A stretch of DNA of 64,000 nucleotides from CAVVUF01 sp963751425 (GTDB lineage Bacteria; Chloroflexota; Anaerolineae; Anaerolineales; UBA4823): NCBI GenBank assembly GCA_963751425.1, contig CAVVUF010000001.1:62001-126000 (forward strand). Reading direction: 5' to 3'. Below, piece by piece: positions 49,739 through 59,617 of this stretch. The position numbers were made by a program, and so were the translations under genes. The notes under the pieces were generated by a model. The model made no database searches, had not been told where the DNA came from, and saw only the letters and a program-made list of their open reading frames with translations. How positions within the stretch are numbered: the stretch's first letter is position 1; every line of letters begins with the position of its first letter.

Positions 49739-51152
49739 TTACCGGTAACCATCTGAGAGGGTTTTCAAGAAGGTGACGATATTGTCGATCTGCATCATGG
49801 GGAACATGCTCAACGTAGCGCGGTTCTGGTCCACTTCCGGTGGAGGGAACCTATTTTGCATGTCTTCACAACCACCACCACCCAGCCGCCACCCATGCCG
49901 CCACCACCCATCCCGCCACAGCCCATCCCGCTGTCCATCATGGCGCGCCAGTGGTAGAAGGTGACGATATCGGTCAGCGATTTGAAGTAGCCGTTGTGCC
50001 CATAAGCTTTCACAAAGTCTTCGGAGGGTCGCAGGTCCACATTGCGCAGGGTGGGTACTTTGTGTTTCCCCAACTCTGCCTCGTAGTCTGCCTGGTCATA
50101 CCCGGCGCTTTTCAAGTAGCCGCCCAGGCCGTAGTCAATCCAGGCCTCGCCATCCGGGTTCCATGCGGTGGGCATGGTGTAGAAGGGGTTGGCCGGGTTC
50201 TTCGGGACGCCGAGGTTGTCGTAACCGAAGTCGGTGAACAGAGGGTAGCCGGCAGAGCCCGGCTTGAGAGAATGGCAGGAGGAACAGCCAGCCTGGCTAT
50301 TGAACACAGCCAATCCCTGCAGCTCGGCGTCGCTGAGACCCAAATTGCGGTAACCTGCCCAGCCATTCATACCGCCGCCCGGGCAGCCCATCATGCCGCC
50401 CCCCCCATGCCGCCACCCCCCATGCCTCCACCGCCCATTCCGCCGCCGCCCATGCCGCACTTGATCTTCGTCACATCCTTGCCAGCAACTTTAGCTGCAT
50501 CCCAGAATGCGTCGAACTTCGAGCTGAACGGGTTGACTTCCGCGCTTCTTTCGTAAGCCGCCACAGATCGCCCGATTTTCTCATACACGCCGGCCACGTC
50601 CTTGGCGCAGTTGAGCGAGCCTGCCCCCCACACTGCTTCGAAGAGCCCGGCATACTCTGCCTGCTTGACCTTCACGCACAAGACCTGGGCGTTGGCAATG
50701 GCTTGTTCCAGCGGGTTCAGGAAAGGTCCCTGGGCTTGTTCAGCCAGAGGATCACCCAGGGTGATGCCAGTGGCGCGACCATCCCAGAACATGCCGCCGA
50801 ACCAGCCTCCCGCAGCTTCATCGAAATGTAGAATCGGACTGTCACCGGCATAGGCCGAAGCCGGTGGTTTTCGGTTCCCGAAGTGATTGGGCAGGGCCCC
50901 CTGGTAGACCGCACCGCCCAAGTTTATTGCGGCGTCCGGTCCGGTGTAGCCTACTTCTGCGGCGTGGCAGGTAGCGCAGGACTGACTGCCGTTCACCGAC
51001 AGGCCCTCATCGAAGAACATGGCTTTCCCGAGGGCTTCGACCGGGGCGAGTTCCGAGAGCGGGTCCTGGGCCTGGGCAGACGAATAGGATCCGATAACAA
51101 ACAAGCAAACCATGAAGCCTAGTGCAATTAAGATATAAGAAAGTTTTTTCAT
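49739..51152 (-). CDS. Diheme cytochrome c peroxidase/MauG-like protein with Gly/Met-rich inserts (frameshifted)
   Basis: GAGGA precedes the ATG at 51152. Signal peptide (ILIALGFMVCLFVIGSYSSAQA), first heme site SCATCHAAE, peroxidase blocks LGKAMFFDEGLSVNGSQSC, PPASAYAGDSPILHF, GGMFWDGRATG. An insert of GMGGGG repeats (about 50345-50460) breaks the frame. The second part has heme site GCSSCHSL, KVPTLRNVDLRPSEDF and AYGHNGYFKSLTDIVTFYH. A second insert (about 49865-49945) breaks it again before MQIDNIVTFLKTLSDGYR. About 470 residues. MauG/CcpA proteins reduce H2O2 or oxidise protein partners. Gly/Met inserts at two sites are unusual for the family. Confidence 0.82.
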
Positions 51153-51200
51153 TGGATTTTCCTCTTTTATCGAATGATTTGTATTGAAATGCCATTTTAT

Positions 51201-52571
51201 TTATTTGTGGATAGTCAAGTTGCCTCCGGACAGAGGACCGCCGGCTTCATACCCGTTCAAATCCGGTATGGAAATGGAGAATGTATCCGGTGAAACTTCG
51301 ATCTTTACGGTGAACCTGACCTCCTTTCCATCATCCAAATCTCCGCTGCCGGTGAACCAGGCCTGGTTCCCATCGATCACCAAGCGGTCGAAAGCTGTGG
51401 CTTTTAGACGTAGATTTGTGGTGTGGTCCTGGTAGACCAGGTTGCCTTTTGGCGCAGTATCGCCTTCATTGTATTGGATGGTGAAGCCAAAAGTGGCTTT
51501 TACACTTTCCTTTTCTGAACCAATCTGACCGCCGCCGGTCACTTTCCCAGGCGTATTCGTGACAGGCGTGGGGGTTGGCGTATGTGTGGGAATGCTGGTC
51601 GGAGTACTGGTTGCCGTGTTGGTCGGGATACGGGTGGGTGTGCTGGTGGCCGTGTTGGTCGGACCATGGGTAGGAGTACTGGTTGGAGTAACCGTAGAAG
51701 TATTGGTTGGGGTATTGGTTGATGTATTCGTAGGAGTTTAAGTCGCAGTGGCCGTCGGTGTATGCGAGGCGGTTGCCGTTGCGGTTGCCGTCTCTGCTGC
51801 CGTCGCTGTTACTGTGGGTGTATCCGTAGGTGTGAGCGTGGCTGTCTCCGTGGGTGTAGCAGTCGGGGTAGCTGTGTCAGAGACGGGTCCTAACAAGGTA
51901 AAAGCGACATCTCCCGGCACACTGCGATAGCCGCTATCTCCCCCGGTACCACTTCCCCAGCGATAATGACTCCCATTCCCGCCAGTGCCCGCCGACAGGC
52001 ACCAATCCGGGCTGCTGCCGCCCTGGGAGGCGACAATGTATACCCAATATTTGACGCCGGCGGAGGCCGTAAATGAGGTTGGCAGGCTGAAGGCATAGGC
52101 ATTCATTGAAACGCCACCCACCATCCCAAGTGAAGTCTCGCCAGCATTCCCTCCAGTTTGGTATGCCACCAGAGGCGGGAAAGCCACAGCCGGTTCCGTA
52201 CCCGCGGCGATGGAGGGATAAATGGCCACCGTAAAGTCGAGCACTGGACCGCCAATGCCAATCTTCAACGGGTCGTAGGCACCAAACCAGTCAATCTCGG
52301 TGATCGTCGCGTCCGACTGGAGCGTGAAGTTATCCCAGACTTTCTGATCGAAATCGGTACCGTCTGGATCTATCCATGCAGAGAGGAAAAGCTTGCCGCT
52401 TGGGTCAACAGGCTGGTCAAAAAGGGTGCCAGATACCTGGGCTGGAGCAGCAGCCTCAAGTGCTAATTCTTCCGAGGCTGGCGGTCGTCCATCACCTGAG
52501 GTACTACCGCAGGCTGTTAGAACTACAGAAAACACGAATAAAAAGATTGCTTTGAAGGATTTCGATACCAT
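51201..52571 (-). CDS. Lipoprotein with Thr/Pro-rich linker and GGGQI-type C-terminal domain (in-frame stop)
   Basis: Lipobox VVLTAC (Cys21). The N-terminal domain (LFLSAWIDPDGTDFDQKVWD ... SPDWCLSAGTGGNGSHYRW) is a near copy of the protein at 48625-49647. A long PTxTxT-type linker follows, containing a TAA at 51738-51740. The same frame then continues as TPTNTSTNTPTNTSTVTP, PVTNTPGKVTGGGQIGSE and ATFGFTIQYNEGD, to a stop at 51201. The C-terminal domain (GGGQI ... FGF ... VYQDHTTNL ... ISIPDLNGYEAGGPL) occurs on other exported proteins of actinobacteria and Chloroflexota; function unknown. Without the stop it would be about 456 residues. Confidence 0.65.
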
Positions 52572-52752
52572 TGTTCCACCTTTAGGCCTGGTTTATATGA
52601 TTTGGCACTACCTAACAATAAATCCAATGGATTACCGATCTAGCAATTTCCCACCAGTAAAAACGATCACACGCACAAGATAGCTCTCGAGGCTGACCCT
52701 ATGTACCTGTGCCTCCCTGATTATTTAACAATTTTTATAAAATTACAGGTTT

Positions 52753-52783
52753 CTCCGGCGCCGGAAGGATACCGGCGCCGGAG
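52753..52783 (-). terminator. Hairpin after the giant multicopper oxidase gene
   Basis: CTCCGGCGCCGG (52753-52764) pairs perfectly with CCGGCGCCGGAG (52772-52783), a 12-bp stem with a 7-base loop, 16 bases after the stop at 52799. There is no clear T-run on the minus strand. Confidence 0.6.
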
Positions 52784-52798
52784 TTTGAAACGAGATGT

Positions 52799-55700
52799 TT
52801 ATGGGTTGGTTAGGATTGGGAAGGGAACCGCGTTCACCCAGTTGGTGAAGACGATCGTGCCGTTGTTCGCCCGGATGCGGAACCAGTACTGCGTGTTCGG
52901 TGTCAAACTGGTCTGCGTGAGTGTGGTTACGTTCGCTCCAACCGTCACGGTGGTGAGACCCTGCGTGAAGAGTGCGTTGGTTGCACGCTGGATGGTGAAG
53001 CCGGTCTCGTTGTTGGAGTTATCAGCCCAGGTCAAGATCACGGAGCGCCCCTTGTTCTTGTTCGGACCATTCACAAGGATCAAGTTGGAGGGTGACAGCG
53101 GAAGCGCCGGCACCGTTGCAGAGGCTGTGTTCGAGAAGGCTGAGTTACCACCAGCATTGGTGGCCGCGACCCTGTAGCTGTAGATCGTATTGGCGGCTTG
53201 CGCAGATACCGTGTCGATGAAGGTTACAGCGCCCGTACCACTGAATGCCGGCGCAATGGCGATCTGGGCGAAAGCCCCGCCATTGACAGAGCGCTGGATC
53301 ACGAACCCGGTTTCATTGTTGGCATTGTCCGTCCAGGTCAGTGCGATCGTCGGACCGGCCTGAAGCACGGCGCCCAGAGCGGAGGGAGCCGCTGGCACAA
53401 CAACCACGTTAACCGCTACAGGAAGCGAAGTAGCGAAGGCTGAGAGGCCAGCAACGTTGGCCGCCGCCACTCGATAGGTATAGGTCTGCGTGGTCTGCGA
53501 GGCCTTGATGGTGGTATCGGTGAAGGTCACATTGCCGGTGCTGCTGCGGGCCGGCGCAGTGGCGATTTGGGTGAAGTTGACGCCATCGGTCGAGCGCTCG
53601 ATCACGAACCCACTTTCATTCGTGGCGTTGTCCCGCCAGGTCAGCCTGACCTGAGGACCGGCTTGCAGCGTGGCGACCAGGTTGGTGGGAGCTGCAGGAG
53701 GCGTCCCCAACGACAGCACATCAGAAACCGACTGGACCGTCATGCTCGGGAATTCGAGCCCATAACCAACCGTGTTCTTGGCGACGACCCGATACTTGTA
53801 TGCCAAACTCGGATTGTAGGTGCCCGGTACCGTAAAGGTACGTGCCTGATGGGTGTTTGGCTGATCCAATGGTGAGAGAATGACACCCACATCTGTCCAA
53901 GTGTTAGGCCAGGTCAAGCTCTGGATGACGAAGGAGGTTTCATTGATAGAGTTGTCGTTCCAGCTCAGCACCAACCGTGCGTTGGTGCCAGAACCGGTAA
54001 CCGAGGATAGAAGACCATCCGGTATATAGGGAGGCAGCGCCAAAATCACCGGCCGCATCATGTCCATCTCTTCATGGCTTAGGATATGGCAGTGGTAGGT
54101 GTATTCCCAGCCGAAGTTAACCAGCTGGTTGACGACCGGGTTGGTGGGGTTGCCCTGAGGATCGACGTTGTTGAACATGGCGGTCGAGCCAAGCGGCATC
54201 ATCGGGTTCAGCGGCCGGATGGCGTTGGGCAATTCGAACGGCACTTGCGGGACGATCGGCCGCAGGGCGACGATGGTGTCTTCCAGCGGAGAAACCCGGA
54301 TGGTGTCCTTCCAGCCCAGCTCTTCAGGTTCTGTTGGGATGATGATGTTGTCCCACGTCACTCTGTTGACGATCTGCACGTCGTACAGGTGGAAGTGGAT
54401 TGGGTGGGTATCGACGCCGTTATGCGTGATGCGCCAGATCTGAGTTCCATCGCGAGGATCAGAGATGGGGGTGATCTTGACATCGCTCACGGGCAGACCG
54501 TTCGCATCGTAGGTTACACTGACCTTTGGCAGATTGGTGCCATCGATGAGCTCGGTCGGCGGGTTCACGAAGGGGTAGAGGACAACGTTTTGTGCCCCCG
54601 GTGTCGGCGGCTGGGCTTCCAGGCCGATGTTGGCCGTCATACGCCCGAATTCGTCAAAGGTGGACGAGTTCATTTCATCGTGGAGGGCTTTGGGTTGGAG
54701 CGGCATGGTCATTTTGACGGTCTGACCCAGCAAGGTGTTGAAGCCAAAGACCGAGGTGTCGCTCACCCGTACAAACCCATCACAGGTTTGGGATGTGCTG
54801 TTGGGCGCGTTGCAGTTGGCGCCTGAGGCAAAGGTCGTGCCGTAGGCTGAGTTGTAGGCAGCCTGCCCGACGATGATGGGGTGCTGACCGCTCTCGAAAA
54901 CGCCGGAACCATCTGCCTGGTGCGCAAAGGCAGCCTGAAGTGCCGCCAGGTTGAAGGCAGGTGCTGCGGTACCAGCAATCTTCACCTGCATCACGGTGCG
55001 GGTGTTGGGGCCGTAACCGGGCACGATGGACGCAGCGCCGTTCGGGCTCATATCCGGGGCACCGGTATAGTAATCGTAGCTCGGTACGCGAGCCGGGAAA
55101 GCCGCCGGGGCATCGTTGTAGAGGATCAGCGTCTTGCCAGCGAACTGCGAGAAGTCCACGATCACGTCGGCGCGCTCGGCTGGTGCCAGCAGCAGCGAGT
55201 GCAGGTCCACATTGCCGACATCGAAGCGAGTTGGGTCGGTGATCCAGGTGGTCGGCTGCTGACCGTCAATGACAGCCGGGGCTGGCAAGAAGCCACCCTC
55301 TGAGCCGATCTGGATCCAGTCTGGGCCAGTGGTCGCAGCGCTCTGGACTGGTGTCGGGAAGACATTCGGGTCAGTCTGGGCAGCTGCCAGTTCCAATGGG
55401 TTCAACGCTACTTCACTATCGGTACCGGTGGTCGGGTCAGCCACGTACCACTGCAGATTGAAGAAGCGGTCGTTGGCGGCGCTCAAGATGCGCAGGCGAT
55501 AGGTCTTCGGTTCCAGGGTCACAGTTGGATAGGCAACGCCGTTAACCAGAGGCGTATCGTTGAACTGCTCCATACCGACTGAGATAAGCGGTGTTCCTGG
55601 GATCTGCAGAGGTTCACAGAACGGATCGGTCTGGTACTGCCAGGTAGCCGGGACATCCAGTTTGCAGTTCGGATCGTAATACGGGTTGGCGATGGGACCA

Positions 55701-57780
55701 TGTGGAGGTGTAGCCGGGGGCCAGAACCAGGGACCGTACATCCAGCGCCCGTAAGCGCTCATGCCGCTTGGGTCGCCGGGGTTCTGCGCCGGCATATACA
55801 CGTGGTGATACCACAGGCTGTCTGGGCCGCCCCAGCGGGTTGAATCCCAGGTTGGATCCTGGCCATAGCTTTTCACCGTGCCGTCAGGGTTGAGCACATT
55901 GTACATCTGCGAATCAGCAGGTACGAAGGTCTTATCCTGGACGATCAGCGGGATGGTGTCGGCTGCACCGGGGATGAGGCCTTTCGAAATCAGGGCCTTT
56001 TCCGTGTCATCAGTGATCAGGTAACCGGCGGCCGCGCCCGCATAGACTTGCAAGCGGGTTGCACCCCAGAGATGATCGTGGTAGAACAACAGGCGGGCGC
56101 TCTGCTGGTTGGTGTAGTAGAAGGTCATGCAGCCGTCTCGGTCTCCATCGCATCCGGCAGCGCCCATGTCAGGCACATTGGAGACAGTGACTCCCTGAGG
56201 CCAGTCAGTCGTCTCGCCGGCTGGGGTGATCCACTGGTGGGCAGTGCCATCTGAGATCCAGGGAGAGATGCCGCCATGCAGGTGCAGCGTGGCGCGGTTG
56301 TCTGCGAAGCAGGAATCGGGCTTCGGATATTCAGTGCACATGGGGTTGCGCACCATGTCCATGACAGTGCCCTCATCCATCGGGTCAGCCATCGCCATGG
56401 GACCCATGCCCGCGCCCATCAGCGTGGAATCAACGGGCAGGAAAAGGTCGCCAGCCGAGCCGGTGGGCAGCAAGTTGCGGAAGACGATGCGCACCGCTTT
56501 GTCCTTGGTGGCCCCAATGATGGGTCCCAGGTACTGCGGCGGCGTGACACCGAAGTAGCCGGTGTCGACCAACGTGCCGTCGATCAGCTCGTTCTGCAGC
56601 GGATAGTGCTGGCTGATGGCGGCATTGGCGGGGGTCTCGATCTGCACATAACCACGCACGAGGGCGCCGTTTGGCATGGAAGAGGAGAAGTAGTTGCGGT
56701 ACTGCACCAGGCCGATCACATATTCGTCCGCCTCAATGCCGTTATATTTTTTGGCTTCGGGCACGGCGAGCGGGATGTACTTCGCTGTCGGATCTGTAAC
56801 ATAGTTAGGGCAACCCGGTGGCAAGCACAGCCCGGGTAATGCATCGACAAACTTCTTGATGCCGGGGGTCATATAACCGGAACCACCAACCAGGTTGATG
56901 AAGCCAGTGACGGATCCACCGGAGGTGGTAATGAATGCCGTGCCGGATGCGCCGGTTCCAGTACCTGTGTCAGAGAAAGTAACAGCAGGGGCAGAGGTAT
57001 AGCCGGAGCCGAAGGTAATCAGAGCGACGCTCTGGACTGCCAGGGTGGAAGTGGCGACAGCAGGGAACCCTCCCGGTAGGAACGGAGCCGGGTTGTTGAG
57101 ATCACCATTGTGGATGGTCACCACAGGTGCCGCTGAATAACCGGACCCGGCGCTGTCAACGAGCACCGCCGTGATGGAGCCGTTGGCATCCATGGTAGCG
57201 TGCCCCGTAGCCTGGACACCGCCAAGCCCATCTGGCAGGCCAAATTCCACGGTGGGGAAGGTATAACCGAGACCAGGGTTGGTTACGGCAACCGCGTCAA
57301 CACCGCCGTATGCTGTGCCGGTGGCCTGTGTGGTTGCGCCGCCGCCGGTAAATGTTACAGAAGGAGCAGTATAGCCGCCTCCTGCCAAATCCACGGTGAC
57401 TGCATTCACGACGCCGGAATAATCGACCACGGCAGTGGCTGAAGCACTATTGCCCAATCCCGTGATGTTAACCGCCGGAGCCGAGGTGTAGCCGCTGCCA
57501 GGCGCGGTAACGGTGAGCGCCGTGATGGCGCCTGTTTGCGGGTCAACCGTGGCTTGCGCCGAGGCGCCAGTGCCACCACCGCCGATCAGGTCCACAACCA
57601 CGTCGGGCACCGAAGTGGGCTGAGCGCCCAGTTTGGGTTGGGTCCGAAGTAGTGGGGGACCTTCGTTTCATCCTTAGGATCCATCGGCATGGCGCTGGCA
57701 TTCGTACCGCCACCGACCCCGAGGAGTGAAATGATGATCATGAATGAAAAGATCAGGTTAATCAATTTATGACGTATCAT
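52799..57780 (-). CDS. Giant multicopper oxidase with N-terminal GSGY repeats and C-terminal fibronectin-III repeats (one frameshift)
   Basis: Start ATG at 57780 follows AAAGGAG; Sec-type signal peptide LINLIFSFMIIISLLGVGGG. A slip near 57620 (PNPNWA to AQPTSVPDVVVDL) joins it to a 1603-codon frame, giving about 1660 residues. Residues about 55-300: five to six repeats with GSGYTSAPAV-type cores. The oxidase core follows, with HLHGG, FYHDHLWG, HPIHFHLYDVQ and HCHILSHEEMDMM. The last 400 residues are four fibronectin-III domains (LTWRDNATNESGFVIERS and similar). Large MCOs of this kind include manganese and iron oxidases, but substrate cannot be read here. No Tat motif, unlike the two smaller oxidases. 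Confidence 0.85.
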
Positions 57781-57884
57781 GGTTTTTCTCCTTTACGAAA
57801 AATTATTTTAAGAGTGATTGGATTTCGTTCAGTTTGCCTTGTATTGAAGCAATTTTAGTCACGCTACCTCCTTGGACCATAGAT

Positions 57885-58610
57885 TTAATAATTACAACGA
57901 CAGGAAGCGCAGCCCGCTTCCCTCCAGTGAATTTCCTGTGCCTGTGAGACCTCATCCGAGGTGATCACAAATTGCTCTTCCAAAATCTGGCTTAAATTTC
58001 GAACTTCGCGCCTGAATTCGATCTCCGGTTGGTGTGCCTTTTCGACCTCCTTGAGCAAGTACTGCATATCGCTCCCAATCTCAAGCGTCCTTGTTTTCCA
58101 TTCCCCTTTGCCGTTAGGCCAGTACGGCAGCTTACTCCTGCGGCTGTAGCGTTCGTACCAGAGCGGCAAGGCGACCGTGCGCAGCCAATCAGCATGATAA
58201 ATGGCCAGGTTTTCCAGCGCACGGTCCATGGTTTCCACCAATTTCTCGATGCGCGTGCTCGTACAGATCTTTTCCAACAGCACACAGGCCAGTAAAGCGT
58301 TTTCTTGCTTGCGATTCAGCAAACCAAACTCCGCCAGCTTATCTACCAGGGTCTGAAAGGTATGCAGGTCAGAAGGATCGTGAAAGAGCTGCTGCCTGAA
58401 TTTGCACAACGCCCGGGGGTCGAGACTCGGGTAGTCCATGGGTAGGTGCAGAGCATATTTCATGTTTTCCCGGCTGCGGACTGCTTCAACAGCTTGATTA
58501 TCGGTGAGCTCTTCGGCATACTGAAAAGCCGTGATCAGTGCAATGCGGGTATTCGTTTCTACGAGTTTTCTATCCGGTATTTCCATACTCAACGGCGAAA
58601 GACTATTCAA
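57885..58610 (-). pseudogene. Truncated IS1182-like transposase (N-terminal part)
   Basis: The N-terminal DUF772-type domain is clear: TRIALITAFQYAEELTDNQAV, then NMKYALHLPMDYPSLDP and CKFRQQLFHDP. The remaining residues to EIHWREAGCASCRCNY do not reach the catalytic DDE region, so at least half the transposase is missing. No terminal inverted repeats were found. It lies between the response regulator gene and the giant oxidase gene, on the same strand. 58611-58908 holds no gene. Confidence 0.7.
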
Positions 58611-58908
58611 AGGTCATTGAGATGATCCCCAAGCTGGATAAAGATATTGCCCTTTCCAAAGGCATAATTTGCTCTGCGAGCTGTATCTTCAGGGATGATG
58701 GGGAGGAGCGCCAATTGGAATGACATGCGTTTTCTGATGGTTGAGCAAGGGAAAGGTTTTTCCTGCTATTACTATAAAGAAAAAAGAGCTTTCGCGTAAG
58801 CGGATTAATTTGCCATTAATTTCAGGTCGCATGCCAGAAAAGATACGGGTAATCCCCCCAAAAATACACCCCGTCTGCAGGGAAGCAATACGCGCATCAA
58901 TCTAATCC

Positions 58909-58931
58909 GCCCGCGTAATTAATACGCGGGC
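58909..58931 (-). terminator. Hairpin after the response regulator gene
   Basis: GCCCGCGTA (58909-58917) pairs with TACGCGGGC (58923-58931), 9-bp stem, 5-base loop, 30 bases after the regulator stop at 58961. No T-run, so terminator function is only likely. Confidence 0.5.
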
Positions 58932-58960
58932 AGGTAATGGGAATGAAACAGGCTATTATT

Positions 58961-59617
58961 CTATGCGGCTTTGCGGGGACCGAGTAAGCCCAGCTCTTCG
59001 GCGTAATTCATCAGCTCCACCCTGCCGCTGAACCCGAGCTTGCTCACCAGGTTGGAACGGTGCCCCTCCACAGTGCGCGTGCTGATATTCAATTCCTCGG
59101 CAATCTGGCGGTTGGTGTAGCCGTGTGCCAGCAAGCGCAGCACATCCATCTCGCGGGGTGTGAGTGTTTCTCTGGTGGGATTTTCAGGAGCGGCGTGGGG
59201 AGAAATATCTTTCAATAAAGCCTTCGTCATCGTCGGATCGATGTACATATTCCCTTGGGCGATGACATGGATGGCGTTGATCAGCTCCGATTCGACGGCG
59301 CGCTTGATGATATAACCGTACGCCCCGGCACGGATCATCTCGCGCAGCATACCCTCCTCCTCGTGCACGGTCAGAGCGAGGACGCGTGCTTGAGGTGAAA
59401 TCTCGCCTAAGCGGCGGGTGGCTTCGATGCCATTCAGCCCGGGCATGCTGATATCCATCAGCACAATATCTGGCTGAAGCTCGGCTGCCAGGCGGAGCAC
59501 GGCCAATCCATCCCCTGCCTCTCCTACCACTTCCATATCGGGCACGTCTTCGAGCAAGGCACGCAAGCCTGCCCGGATGAGGCCATGATCATCGGCGATT
59601 AAGATACGAATTGTCAT
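58961..59617 (-). CDS. NarL/LuxR-type response regulator
   Basis: 218 residues from the ATG at 59617 (GGAGG upstream). Receiver domain: acidic pair ADDH, phospho-acceptor Asp55 in IVLMDISMPG, Thr in LALTVHEEEG, Lys in YIIKRAV. C-terminal LuxR-type helix-turn-helix: LTPREMDVLRLLAHGYTN, then AEELNISTRTVEGHRSNLVSKL. It activates or represses genes when phosphorylated by its partner. Its start overlaps the end of the kinase gene by 29 bases. The multicopper oxidase genes follow on the same strand, so they are candidate targets (inference). Confidence 0.92.
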   Translation of the reverse strand: MTIRILIADDHGLIRAGLRALLEDVPDMEVVGEAGDGLAVLRLAAELQPDIVLMDISMPGLNGIEATRRLGEISPQARVLALTVHEEEGMLREMIRAGAYGYIIKRAVESELINAIHVIAQGNMYIDPTMTKALLKDISPHAAPENPTRETLTPREMDVLRLLAHGYTNRQIAEELNISTRTVEGHRSNLVSKLGFSGRVELMNYAEELGLLGPRKAA

